Source: Labilibaculum antarcticum (lineage in GTDB: Bacteria > Bacteroidota > Bacteroidia > Bacteroidales > Marinifilaceae). Taken from it: DNA of 64,000 bases. The position numbers and the translations under genes were made by a program. Below the pieces are notes generated by a model. It had not been told where the DNA came from, searched no databases, and saw only the letters and a program-made list of their open reading frames with translations. The stretch covers positions 1,892,361-1,956,360 of the forward strand of contig NZ_AP018042.1 of assembly GCF_002356295.1 (NCBI RefSeq). The letters run 5' to 3'. Position 1 is the stretch's first letter, and the number at the start of each line of letters is the position of its first letter. Shown here one piece after another: positions 46,589 through 54,476 of this stretch.

Positions 46589-47214
46589 AAGCGAAAAAAT
46601 AATCCTATTGATAATTCTGGCAGAGAAATCTTATCAAAACCAGAATATGCTGTAGTTGAATCTGAAAGATTTGGAATATAGATATATCGTAAATTCATAT
46701 CAAAACTCCAATCCTCGGAAAGATCGTACAAAAAACCAATATTAGGAGCTAATCCGACTTTATTTTCAGACATCGTATATTTAAAATCGTCGACTCCTCC
46801 TGAGGTTGCTATAAAGTTAACCTTGTTTCGGTAATAAAAGTACCCAAAAGCCAATGAAACATATGGATGAAAATCCCTGTCCCAAGCATCAAAATAGTAA
46901 GAAGCTCGCAACAGTGCAGAACCAATATTGTAATCCACATCGTAACTGCCACGATTATCACCATCCCAAAACTTATTCTGCCCTAATAAACTATACGACA
47001 GTTCTGCTCCAACACTTAATTTCTTATTCAGCATTTTTTGCCCAGTCAACCGAATAGAAGGTCCTGCTTTTGCCTGATCGCCCAAATCACCCATAGGATA
47101 CTGATATCCCACAGAAGCCCCAACTAATAAATTTTTATCCTTATGATATTGAGCATTCCCTACAGAACAGAAATACATTGCGATCAGCAAAAATATAACA
47201 GATTTAAACTTCAT
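46585..47214 (-). CDS. Outer membrane beta-barrel protein (OmpA/OmpW-like porin family)
   Basis: A 209-residue protein, started at 47214 (MKFKSVIFLLIAMYFC; signal peptide ends near GNAQ). The mature part consists of alternating amphipathic strands, e.g. LLVGASVGYQYPMGDLGD, LSVGAELSYSLLGQNKF, ALLRASYYFDAW and WSFDMNLRYIYIP, and ends in Phe (FFRF), as expected for an eight-stranded outer membrane barrel recognised by BamA. No peptidoglycan-binding domain is present. Function is unknown. Confidence 0.85.
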   Translation of the reverse strand: MKFKSVIFLLIAMYFCSVGNAQYHKDKNLLVGASVGYQYPMGDLGDQAKAGPSIRLTGQKMLNKKLSVGAELSYSLLGQNKFWDGDNRGSYDVDYNIGSALLRASYYFDAWDRDFHPYVSLAFGYFYYRNKVNFIATSGGVDDFKYTMSENKVGLAPNIGFLYDLSEDWSFDMNLRYIYIPNLSDSTTAYSGFDKISLPELSIGLFFRF

Positions 47215-47250
47215 CAATTCTCTTTTTGAATTTATCAATTACTAAAATAC

Positions 47251-47281
47251 AAAAAAATGGAAACCGAACCGGCTCCCATTT
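47251..47281 (-). terminator. Intrinsic terminator of kbl
   Basis: On the minus strand AAATGGGAGCCG and CGGTTTCCATTT form an imperfect stem with a GTT loop followed by a T run. It lies 20 bases beyond the kbl stop. Confidence 0.75.
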
Positions 47282-47301
47282 CATATATAGCTTGAATAAA
47301 T

Positions 47302-48492
47302 TTATTCAATTACTTTTAATTCTTTTCCAACCTTGATGAAAGCTGCAAGAGCTTTATCCAAATGCTCTTTTGTATGTGCTGCAGAAAGTTGAATTCTGAT
47401 TCGTGCTTGTCCTTTTGCTACTACAGGATAATAAAATCCAATTACATAAATACCTTCTTCAAGCAATTTAGCTGCAAATTGTTGCGATAAAACTGCATCA
47501 TACAACATCAAAGCATTAATCGCCGAATCCGAAGGCTTCACATCAAATCCTGCAGCCAATAATCTTTCTTTGAAATATTTTGAATTTGAAATTACCTTAT
47601 CACGCAATTCAGTCGATTCAGTCAGCATTTCGAACACAGCCAAAGAAGCTCCAACAATTACCGGAGAAAGTGAGTTTGAAAACAAATAAGGACGTGATCT
47701 TTGACGCAACATTTCGATTACTTCAGCTTTACCGGTTGTAAATCCACCCAAAGCACCACCTAATGCTTTTCCCAATGTACTTGTAATAATATCAACACGA
47801 TCCATACAGTTATGGTATTCGTGAGTTCCACGACCAGTATTACCAATAAAACCAGAAGCATGACTGTCATCAACCATTACCAAAGCATTGTACTTATCAG
47901 CCAAATCACAAATTTCATTCAATCTGGCAATATCACCATCCATAGAAAACACACCATCTGTTACGATAATACGAAAACGTTGTGCCTGCGATATTTTTAA
48001 TTGCTCTTCCAAATCAGCCATATCAGCATGCTTGTAACGATATCTGGCCGCTTTACACAAACGAACACCATCAATAATTGATGCATGATTCAATTCATCA
48101 GAAATAATTGCATCACCCTTGTCGAATAATGGCTCAAAAACGCCACCATTTGCATCAAAAGCAGCAGCGTACAATATGGTGTCTTCGGTTCCAAAAAAGC
48201 TTGCAATCTTTTCTTCTAACTCTTTATGAATATCCGTTGTTCCACAAATAAAACGAACAGATGACATACCATACCCATGTGATTTTAACGCTTTCGAAGC
48301 GCCCTCCATAACACGAGGATTTGAAGACAAGCCTAAATAGTTATTCGCACAAAAATTCAGAACTGTTTCCCCAGTATTAACTTTAATTTCTGCACCTTGA
48401 GGAGTTGTTATAATTCGTTCGTTTTTATACAAGCCGGCATCTTTTATGGACTGAATTTCCTCTGCCAAATAATCTTTAAATTTTCCGTACAT
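47302..48492 (-). CDS. kbl: 2-amino-3-ketobutyrate CoA ligase (glycine C-acetyltransferase)
   Basis: A 396-residue PLP enzyme of the alpha-oxoamine synthase family. Features: NFCANNYLGLSSNPRV near 46-61, MSSVRFICGT near 76-85, VDDSHASGF (Asp-His PLP contacts) and the Schiff-base lysine in TSTLGKALGG. The motifs fit Kbl, which with threonine dehydrogenase splits threonine to glycine and acetyl-CoA, rather than BioF; no tdh is adjacent. It is transcribed alone, with a -7 box at 48547-48554 and a terminator at 47251-47281. Confidence 0.93.
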   Translation of the reverse strand: MYGKFKDYLAEEIQSIKDAGLYKNERIITTPQGAEIKVNTGETVLNFCANNYLGLSSNPRVMEGASKALKSHGYGMSSVRFICGTTDIHKELEEKIASFFGTEDTILYAAAFDANGGVFEPLFDKGDAIISDELNHASIIDGVRLCKAARYRYKHADMADLEEQLKISQAQRFRIIVTDGVFSMDGDIARLNEICDLADKYNALVMVDDSHASGFIGNTGRGTHEYHNCMDRVDIITSTLGKALGGALGGFTTGKAEVIEMLRQRSRPYLFSNSLSPVIVGASLAVFEMLTESTELRDKVISNSKYFKERLLAAGFDVKPSDSAINALMLYDAVLSQQFAAKLLEEGIYVIGFYYPVVAKGQARIRIQLSAAHTKEHLDKALAAFIKVGKELKVIE

Positions 48493-48546
48493 GAGTGTTT
48501 GTTGTTTATATGTGTTAGTTGTTTGAGATTTTTCTAAATTTTAAGC

Positions 48547-48554
48547 CAAAATTA
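48547..48554 (-). promoter_or_regulatory. Promoter -7 box of kbl
   Basis: On the minus strand the bases read TAATTTTG, a perfect match to TAnnTTTG, 55 bases upstream of kbl. Confidence 0.6.
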
Positions 48555-48779
48555 CAATAAAATTTCTCTTGAAAAGACTTCCTAAACTGTTTTTTGACAC
48601 TCCTTGTTCGTGTAATAATAAAATCACGGATTAAATTTTATCATTTCTTCTAACACACTTCACCTTTACGATTCAAAACTCGAAGCTTGGAATACAATTA
48701 GATAGAAGCCAATCATGGATTGTCCCGCTTCCACTTCTCATTAAAAAAATGCTTTTTTGAAAAAAATTCTTGTAAGATG
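48555..48779. other. Non-coding stretch between kbl and tRNA-Asn cluster
   Basis: Apart from promoter elements at each end, I see no gene, strong hairpin or repeat in this interval. Confidence 0.5.
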
Positions 48780-48810
48780 TTGTATTATTGAACAAATCCT
48801 ATTAGTTTTG
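48780..48810 (+). promoter_or_regulatory. Promoter of the tRNA-Asn cluster
   Basis: TTG (48780-48782), a 20-base spacer and TAGTTTTG (48803-48810, perfect TAnnTTTG) lie 64 bases upstream of the first tRNA gene. Confidence 0.65.
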
Positions 48811-48874
48811 CATCGCAATTTTCATCCAGAATGTACGTCAATCGTACCACACAGAAGAAAATTAAGAGTAACAT

Positions 48875-48948
48875 TCCTTCTTAGCTCAGTTGGTTAGAGC
48901 ATCTGACTGTTAATCAGAGGGTCCTTGGTTCGAGTCCAAGAGAGGGAG
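48875..48948 (+). tRNA. tRNA-Asn(GTT), copy 1
   Basis: A 74-base cloverleaf: acceptor TCCTTCT with AGAGGGA (one G-T pair), D arm GCTC/GAGC, anticodon stem TCTGA/TCAGA with loop CTGTTAA (anticodon GTT), T arm CTTGG/CCAAG with loop TTCGAGT, discriminator G followed by CA rather than a full CCA. Differs from copies 2 and 3 by one base in the D loop (CAGTTGG versus CAGCTGG). Confidence 0.97.
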
Positions 48949-48994
48949 CAACAAAAAGCAGCCTAATTGCTTTCAAAATAATTTAGGACAGCAT

Positions 48995-49068
48995 TCCTTC
49001 TTAGCTCAGCTGGTTAGAGCATCTGACTGTTAATCAGAGGGTCCTTGGTTCGAGTCCAAGAGAGGGAG
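48995..49068 (+). tRNA. tRNA-Asn(GTT), copy 2
   Basis: Same 74-base tRNA, starting 120 bases after copy 1. The spacer (AGCAGCCTAATTGCTTTC type, then AATAATTTAGGACAGCAT) is repeated between copies 2 and 3, showing tandem duplication of the whole unit. Confidence 0.97.
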
Positions 49069-49113
49069 CAACAAAAGCAGCCTATTTGCTTTCAAAATAA
49101 TTTAGGACAGCAT

Positions 49114-49187
49114 TCCTTCTTAGCTCAGCTGGTTAGAGCATCTGACTGTTAATCAGAGGGTCCTTGGTTCGAGTCCAAGAGAGGGAG
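49114..49187 (+). tRNA. tRNA-Asn(GTT), copy 3
   Basis: Third 74-base copy, starting 119 bases after copy 2 and identical to it in the tRNA part. It is directly followed by an intrinsic terminator and then by the fragmentary tRNA-Asn/GIY-YIG repeat units. Confidence 0.97.
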
Positions 49188-49191
49188 CTAA

Positions 49192-49218
49192 AAGCCATTC
49201 ATTGCGGATGGCTTTTTT
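49192..49218 (+). terminator. Terminator of the tRNA-Asn cluster
   Basis: AAAGCCAT and ATGGCTTT form a stem around TCATTGCGG-type loop bases followed by seven T residues. The same hairpin recurs at 49382-49410 and, degraded, at 49824-49853, each time right after a tRNA-Asn 3' end. Confidence 0.88.
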
Positions 49219-49301
49219 TGTGCACTGAATTTTTCTTTCATACAATATTGACTTACAGGTTCAAAACGGTTCACGAATCACTCCCCTAATTTAGATACTT
49301 A

Positions 49302-49379
49302 TGATCTTCTAAATACAATAAATACTGACTGTTAATCAGTCCCGACGAGTCGGGATGGCTCGAGTCCAAGAGAGGGAGC
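49302..49379 (+). pseudogene. Chimeric tRNA-Asn 3' fragment, unit 1
   Basis: The bases CTGACTGTTAATCAG (anticodon arm) and CGAGTCCAAGAGAGGGAG (T arm and acceptor 3' strand) match the intact tRNA-Asn genes. The 5' acceptor strand and D arm are replaced by the segment TGATCTTCTAAATACAATA, and the variable region is replaced by a palindrome TCCCGACGAGTCGGGA (49340-49355). It cannot fold as a tRNA. The same chimera recurs at 49743-49822 on the other side of the GIY-YIG gene. Confidence 0.85.
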
Positions 49380-49381
49380 TG

Positions 49382-49410
49382 AAAGCCATCCATTGCGGAT
49401 GGCTTTTTTT
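49382..49410 (+). terminator. Second copy of the tRNA-Asn terminator
   Basis: GAAAGCCATCC / GGATGGCTTTTTTT hairpin with T run, copied together with the tRNA 3' fragment; it precedes the GIY-YIG gene by 65 bases. Confidence 0.85.
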
Positions 49411-49474
49411 GTGCACTGAATTTTTCTTTTCTGCAAAAAAACTTCCAGTTCCAATATTTCCCTAATTTAGATAT

Positions 49475-49735
49475 ATGTTTTTCATATATATTTTATACTC
49501 TCCATCATCAGACAAATACTATATAGGATATACTGAAGATGTTTCTAAACGAATTTTCATGCACAATAATCCAATACGATCTAGCTACACTTCAAAACAC
49601 AGACCCTGGATTCTCAAAAGAGCATTTAAAGTTAGCGACAAAAAAACGCTTACTTTAAAAGTGGAACGGAAAATAAAGAAAATGAAAAGTCGAAAATATC
49701 TGGAACAATTATTGGATCCTCTAAAAGGCGAATAA
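49475..49735 (+). CDS. Small GIY-YIG nuclease-domain protein
   Basis: An 86-residue single-domain protein of the GIY-YIG family (YhbQ/UPF0213-like). FFIYILYSPSSDKYYIGYT contains the two Tyr strands (YIL...YIG), Arg27 region DVSKRIFMHN supplies the catalytic Arg, and KVERKIKKMKSRKYLEQLL includes the metal-binding Glu. All expected residues are there, so it may be active DNA nuclease. Directly repeated tRNA-Asn-derived segments flank it on both sides. A sequence like the -7 box (TAATTTAG, one mismatch) ends just before its ATG. The combination resembles a homing-type passenger gene. Confidence 0.85.
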   Translation: MFFIYILYSPSSDKYYIGYTEDVSKRIFMHNNPIRSSYTSKHRPWILKRAFKVSDKKTLTLKVERKIKKMKSRKYLEQLLDPLKGE

Positions 49736-49742
49736 ACCTTTT

Positions 49743-49822
49743 GTGATCTTCTAAATACAATAAATATTGACTGTTAATCAGTCCCGACGAATAAGGATTG
49801 GTTCAAGCCCAAGAGAGGGAGC
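49743..49822 (+). pseudogene. Chimeric tRNA-Asn 3' fragment, unit 2
   Basis: Repeats the fragment at 49302-49379: GTGATCTTCTAAATACAATA, then TTGACTGTTAATCAG, then TCCCGACGA (the palindrome is truncated, followed by ATAAGGAT), then GGTTCAAGCCCAAGAGAGGGAG. It carries several substitutions relative to the intact tRNA. A decayed copy of the terminator follows at 49824-49853. Confidence 0.8.
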
Positions 49823-49886
49823 TAAAAGCCATCCATTGCGGAAGTCTTTTTTTATTGTAAAGCCCCTCCTATCCAAAATTTTCTTC

Positions 49887-49894
49887 TATTTTTG
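49887..49894 (+). promoter_or_regulatory. Promoter -7 box of the PAP2 gene
   Basis: TATTTTTG, a perfect TAnnTTTG match, 24 bases upstream of the GTG start; the leader would be very short. Confidence 0.55.
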
Positions 49895-49917
49895 TTGCAA
49901 TTGAAAAATTATAAGCC

Positions 49918-50661
49918 GTGAAACACTACTCAATATCTTTATTTCTTTATCTAATCGCATTTCTGATTATCCCTATTTCTGGATATTCTCAGGTTAAAAT
50001 CGACACAACTGCCACATTTCAAAAGGAAAGACTAAACCCCGGCTTAGGAAAAAAAGTTTTTACTAAAGAAAATCTTCTGGTGTTTGGTGGATTATTAGGA
50101 ACTTCTTTTCTACTCGACGAATGGTCGAACAAGCGCTTAAAATTAAATCAAAATTCCTTTTTGGATTCCTACACCAATATATTTAATGAATTTGGTGAGA
50201 AAAAATACATTGCCCCCGCCACCTTCGCAGCCTGGGTGATCGGCACAGCCATTAAGGATGAAAGACTGTCAACGACTGCACTCAACTCAGGTAAAGCTCT
50301 AATCACTGCCGCAATCTTAACTGAAGGCACAAAAATCATAGCTGGTCGTTCACGGCCCGACATGAATAGAGGAAATATGCATTTTGATGCCTTTGGTGGT
50401 AAAAACAACGATACAAAATCATTCCCTTCAGGTCATGCTTTTGTATCATGGGCAGTATTTACTCCCTTCGCCGAAGAATACAGCAAATGGATATACGTTA
50501 TTCCAGCATCCGTGAGCTTTGCCCGAATGTATAAAAACCGACATTGGTTTTCTGATGTTGTTTTAGGAGGAGGAATTGGCTATTTTGCAGGTCTTTATTT
50601 TCACAAAAGAAAAAACCAATCTGTCATTTTCGATGGAAACGGAATCATCATAAAATTTTAA
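49918..50661 (+). CDS. PAP2-family membrane phosphatase
   Basis: A 247-residue protein starting with GTG and carrying a signal peptide or first helix (about 6-24). The phosphatase signature is complete: KIIAGRSRPD (motif 1, Lys-X6-Arg-Pro), PSGHAF (motif 2) and ARMYKNRHWFSDVV (motif 3, Arg-X5-His-X3-Asp). Such enzymes remove phosphate from lipids such as undecaprenyl pyrophosphate or phosphatidylglycerol phosphate at the membrane. The POT-like transporter gene follows 30 bases later and may be co-transcribed. Confidence 0.9.
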   Translation: MKHYSISLFLYLIAFLIIPISGYSQVKIDTTATFQKERLNPGLGKKVFTKENLLVFGGLLGTSFLLDEWSNKRLKLNQNSFLDSYTNIFNEFGEKKYIAPATFAAWVIGTAIKDERLSTTALNSGKALITAAILTEGTKIIAGRSRPDMNRGNMHFDAFGGKNNDTKSFPSGHAFVSWAVFTPFAEEYSKWIYVIPASVSFARMYKNRHWFSDVVLGGGIGYFAGLYFHKRKNQSVIFDGNGIIIKF

Positions 50662-50691
50662 ACAACCTAACTACAACCCAAAACCAATATC

Positions 50692-52125
50692 ATGAGCTTA
50701 ACAAGTGTCTTTAAAAAATTCCCAAAAACCTTTTGGGTTGCAAACACCATCGAATTATTCGAGCGATGGGCATGGTATGGCTTTTTCATGCTTTTTGCAA
50801 ATTACCTTACCGGATCTTCTGATGCAGGAGGACTTGAATTTACCCAAGCACAAAAGGGTATGCTGATGGGAATTGGAACAGGAATTCTCTATTTTCTTCC
50901 TGTGATTACCGGATCGATTGCAGATAGATATGGATACAAAAAAGTTCTATTCATTGCATTTATCATATACGCCTCGGCTTTCATCCTCCTTCCAATGTTC
51001 GATACATTTACAGGAGTATTTATCATGTATCTATACCTTGCGGTAGGAGCCGCCTTATTTAAGCCAGTTATATCTGCAACAATCGCCAAAACAACAACAG
51101 ACGATACTGCATCTATTGGATTTGGTATTTTTTATATGATGGTAAATATTGGAGCTTTCTTTGGGCCAATGGTTACGCTACTATTCAAAAATTCTTCATA
51201 CGACTTGGTTTTTTACATATCCGCAGGTATTGTATCAATCAACTTTATACTACTATTATTCTATAAAGAACCCGATCGTAAACCTAACAATGACTCTTTA
51301 GGGACTTCAATCTCTAATGTTTTTAAAAATATCGGTTTGGTAGTTGTCGATTTTAAATTCATGATTTTTTTACTGATTATTGCTGGTTTCTGGACCATGT
51401 ACAATCAATTATTTTTTACTCTTCCAGTATTTATTGCGCAGTGGGTTGACACATCGATTGTTTATGACTTTTTTAACCACTACCTGCCATTCTTTAGTGA
51501 AAATTACAGTACCCATAACGGACAAATGGAGGCGGAGTTTATTACTAATTTCGATGCACTATTCATTATTATCTTCCAAATCATTGTTTCTACCCTTGTC
51601 ATGAAATGGAAACCTCTACGTACCATGATGACAGGATTTCTGGTTTGTGCAATAGGAATGTCGCTTACTCTTTTTACACAAAATGTACTTTTTACCTTTG
51701 CTGCTATCTACATTTTTGCAATTGGAGAAATGGCCGGATCGCCAAAAATCACCGAATACATTGGAAGAATTGCTCCTGCTGATAAAAAAGCTCTTTACAT
51801 GGGCTATTCATTCATTCCCGTATTCCTTGGAAATGTATTTGCTGGTTTTATTTCAGGTAACGTTTATCAGAATATGTCAGACAAAACCTTATTCGTGAAA
51901 CAAGAAGTCGCTAAAAGAGGCCTCGAAATTTCCGAAAACCTTTCGCAAAACGAATATTTCAATAAAGCTGCAGAATCAATGAACATGAATCCAATGGAAT
52001 TGACAAATTATCTGTGGACTTCATATAACCCATCGAAAATATGGTATATTATTTTAGCGATTGGCCTTTTTTCAGTTGTAGCTCTTTATTTTTACGATAG
52101 GCTCTTACTAAATAAAAAAGCATAA
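50692..52125 (+). CDS. POT/PTR2-like MFS transporter
   Basis: A 477-residue protein with about 12-14 hydrophobic segments. The N-terminal TIELFERWAWYGFFMLF fits the ExxERFxYG proton-coupling motif of peptide transporters (POT/PTR2), and GSIADRYGYKKVLF is the MFS loop 2-3 signature. GEMAGSPKITEYIGRIAPADKKALYMG near 355-380 is also typical of POT relatives. Likely role: proton-driven uptake of di/tripeptides or related solutes across the inner membrane. Substrate is not certain, because several lineages with this layout carry other solutes. Confidence 0.85.
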   Translation: MSLTSVFKKFPKTFWVANTIELFERWAWYGFFMLFANYLTGSSDAGGLEFTQAQKGMLMGIGTGILYFLPVITGSIADRYGYKKVLFIAFIIYASAFILLPMFDTFTGVFIMYLYLAVGAALFKPVISATIAKTTTDDTASIGFGIFYMMVNIGAFFGPMVTLLFKNSSYDLVFYISAGIVSINFILLLFYKEPDRKPNNDSLGTSISNVFKNIGLVVVDFKFMIFLLIIAGFWTMYNQLFFTLPVFIAQWVDTSIVYDFFNHYLPFFSENYSTHNGQMEAEFITNFDALFIIIFQIIVSTLVMKWKPLRTMMTGFLVCAIGMSLTLFTQNVLFTFAAIYIFAIGEMAGSPKITEYIGRIAPADKKALYMGYSFIPVFLGNVFAGFISGNVYQNMSDKTLFVKQEVAKRGLEISENLSQNEYFNKAAESMNMNPMELTNYLWTSYNPSKIWYIILAIGLFSVVALYFYDRLLLNKKA

Positions 52126-52170
52126 TACACTAGAAATTATGGTCTCCATAAGACTTATCACACAACTTCT

Positions 52171-52196
52171 AATCCCACTCCGGTGGGATTTTTTTG
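52171..52196 (+). terminator. Intrinsic terminator after the POT-like gene
   Basis: AATCCCAC and GTGGGATT form a stem with a TCCG loop followed by seven T residues, 45 bases after the stop. Confidence 0.92.
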
Positions 52197-52370
52197 TTAT
52201 TTTCATCAAAACAAGATAGATTATCAAGGTCTTCTGCATTATATTTCATAATTTGCACACGAAATAAATCAATATAAAGGTCACCTTTTACTGATTTACT
52301 CGTACTAAAGAAACCACTCGACCATTTTTATGCTACTCAACCCAATTAATAACATGTTAAGGCATATTAT

Positions 52371-54101
52371 ATGATAAAAACTCTACACGTAAAAATTTTA
52401 TTTTTCCTCTCTGTTTTTGTTGCTTTTGCACTATCGGCAATGGCTCAAACTTCCATTGAAGAATACTACCAAAACACGACCGGAAAAACGGGTGGTGAAT
52501 TGAAGACTGCATTGCATTTCATCATTCATGAGCACATAGAACTGCCCTATACTTCGGGTGAATATGATGTTTGGGATGCGCTTAAAGAAACAGATGAAGA
52601 TCCAAATAATCCAGACAACGTACTCCTAATCTATACGGGAAGAAGTGAAGCAAAAGCCAATCAAGACGATGGTTCAGGAGGTGATTTATGGAACAGAGAA
52701 CACATCTGGGCCAAATCACATGGTGATTTTGGAACAGATCCTGGAGCAGGAACAGATATACATCATCTTCGTCCTTGCGATGCGAGTGTGAATTCTGACC
52801 GCTACAATTTATTCTTTGATAATGGAGGAGTCGCTAATTCCGAAGCTACCGAATGTTTCTATGATGATGATTCCTGGGAACCCCGAGATTCGGTGAAAGG
52901 AGATATTGCAAGAATGATATTGTACATGGCCGTTTGTTACGAAGGCGAAAACGGTGATCCCGATTTAGAGATGACCGACGATATGAGTTATAGTACGGTT
53001 AATTATTCGGCTCCTTATTTTGGAAAACTCTCCACTTTAATTGAATGGAATACACAAGATCCGGTTGATGATACCGAAAAAGCAAGAAACGAAAAGGTTT
53101 ATGCAATTCAAGGAAACAGAAATCCATTTATTGATTATCCCGAGTGGGTAAACACTATATGGGTTGACACCGATAGCAATAGTCCTTCCGTTACTAATTA
53201 TTCTCCAGAAAATGGAACTGAAGCTATTTCTCTTACAGCCAATCTTATTTTAACATTTAATGAAGAGATTTCTGAAGGAACAGGAAATATTCTTATTAAG
53301 AGATACTTCGATGAAAGTGAATTTGAAAGTCTAAACGTTATAGACAACCCTAGAGTTACTATTACAAACAATACAATTCTAATTAATCCAGAAAAACAGT
53401 TTGAAGAAGGGATTAAATATTACGTGAGCATTGCAAGTGGAGTACTCACAGATGCTTCCTTTAATACTTTTGACGGAATTAGCAGTAAAGATGAATGGTA
53501 TTTCACTTCTGGATATACACCTCCTTTAATAGTTGACGTTTCTCCAGAAGATAATAGTGAAAATGTATCGATGGATACTGATTTGGAAATTACTTTTGAC
53601 AAAAATGTTCAAGCTGGAAATGGTAAAATATACATTAAAACTAGTGGTACAGTAGTAGAGGAAATGTTTGCTTCTAATGCTTTGATAACCTATAATGGAA
53701 CACAAATTATCATTGATATTCCAAATGATTTGGAATCGGGCACCGAATATTACATTACTATTGATAACAATGCATTTGTAAGTGCAAACGGTTCAGCTTT
53801 TGCTGGAATTGATTCAGACGCCAAGTGGAATTTCACAACAGAAATCCCAACAGGAATTGAAGACTTATATACTGATGGAATTCCATATTTCTATCCTAAC
53901 CCGGCTGTGAATGAAATTCAACTGAAAAATATGAAGGATGTAGAATCGATGTACATCTCGAACTTAACCGGGCGAAATATCATGGAAATAAAATCGCCTG
54001 ATACAAGAATATCCATTAGTAAATTACCAAAAGGGATGTATTTTGTAACCTTTATCTCAGCAGACGGAAGTAGAATAACAAAAAAACTAATGAAGCGCTA
54101 A
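52371..54101 (+). CDS. Type IX-secreted endonuclease I with Ig-like repeats
   Basis: A 576-residue exported nuclease. Signal peptide 1-25 (AMAQ). An endonuclease I domain (about 28-255) carries the HNH-like core LWNREHIWAKSHG, followed by DIHHLRPCDASVNSDRYNLFF. Two Big_5/SwmB-type Ig-like domains follow (about 275-380, starting PSVTNYSPENG; and about 385-490, starting IVDVSPEDN). The last 75 residues are a type A sorting signal: FYPNPAVNEI, then a Leu-rich strand set and GMYFVTF, ending KKLMKR. So it is sent out by the type IX system. It probably degrades extracellular DNA for phosphate or nucleoside scavenging. Confidence 0.92.
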   Translation: MIKTLHVKILFFLSVFVAFALSAMAQTSIEEYYQNTTGKTGGELKTALHFIIHEHIELPYTSGEYDVWDALKETDEDPNNPDNVLLIYTGRSEAKANQDDGSGGDLWNREHIWAKSHGDFGTDPGAGTDIHHLRPCDASVNSDRYNLFFDNGGVANSEATECFYDDDSWEPRDSVKGDIARMILYMAVCYEGENGDPDLEMTDDMSYSTVNYSAPYFGKLSTLIEWNTQDPVDDTEKARNEKVYAIQGNRNPFIDYPEWVNTIWVDTDSNSPSVTNYSPENGTEAISLTANLILTFNEEISEGTGNILIKRYFDESEFESLNVIDNPRVTITNNTILINPEKQFEEGIKYYVSIASGVLTDASFNTFDGISSKDEWYFTSGYTPPLIVDVSPEDNSENVSMDTDLEITFDKNVQAGNGKIYIKTSGTVVEEMFASNALITYNGTQIIIDIPNDLESGTEYYITIDNNAFVSANGSAFAGIDSDAKWNFTTEIPTGIEDLYTDGIPYFYPNPAVNEIQLKNMKDVESMYISNLTGRNIMEIKSPDTRISISKLPKGMYFVTFISADGSRITKKLMKR

Positions 54102-54120
54102 AACTTCATGTAAACAAATA

Positions 54121-54159
54121 AAAATGGCTGATTCCAAATGGAATTCAGCCATTTTTTTC
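54121..54159 (+). terminator. Intrinsic terminator after the endonuclease gene
   Basis: AAAAATGGCTGATTCC and GGAATTCAGCCATTTTT form a long stem with a one-base bulge and AAAT loop, then a T run, 20 bases after the stop. Confidence 0.92.
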
Positions 54160-54420
54160 AATATTATATTATCTCCCTTTCAAATCAACAAAGCACACCT
54201 TAACAAGCTTACTTTACAGTGAGAAAAGTCCGACAAAATCAAAACCCGGAAAGATTTGAACAACTTCTTCTTATAACTAAGTCATAATCTTCGTTTATAC
54301 CTCATAATCATCTCTAATCAGCATAAATACTGCCTCAGCCATCAATTCCCCACAGAAGTAAAGCACTACGCAAGTAAATAAGCATCCCTCATATTCCTGC
54401 AAGTCAAACTTGTTAAAACA
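54160..54420. other. Non-coding gap between convergent genes
   Basis: No gene, repeat or strong hairpin is seen in this stretch, which lies between two oppositely oriented terminators. Confidence 0.5.
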
Positions 54421-54453
54421 AAAAAAGCCCGAATCCATTGGATTCGGGCTTTA
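54421..54453 (-). terminator. Intrinsic terminator after the repeat lipoprotein gene
   Basis: AAAGCCCGAATCC and GGATTCGGGCTTT form a perfect 13-bp stem with an ATT loop; on the minus strand it is followed by a T-rich tail. It lies 24 bases beyond the gene's stop. Confidence 0.93.
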
Positions 54454-54476
54454 AATTTAATATTTAAATTCAATAT

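Noticed and set aside
47302-48492. BioF (8-amino-7-oxononanoate synthase) as an alternative for the PLP enzyme
   Set aside because: N-terminal and active-site flanking residues fit Kbl better, and no biotin genes are adjacent; not fully excluded.
48875-49187. Regular about-120-base repetition that could be mistaken for a CRISPR or satellite array
   Set aside because: The repeated unit is a full tRNA gene plus spacer; spacers are themselves identical, unlike CRISPR spacers.
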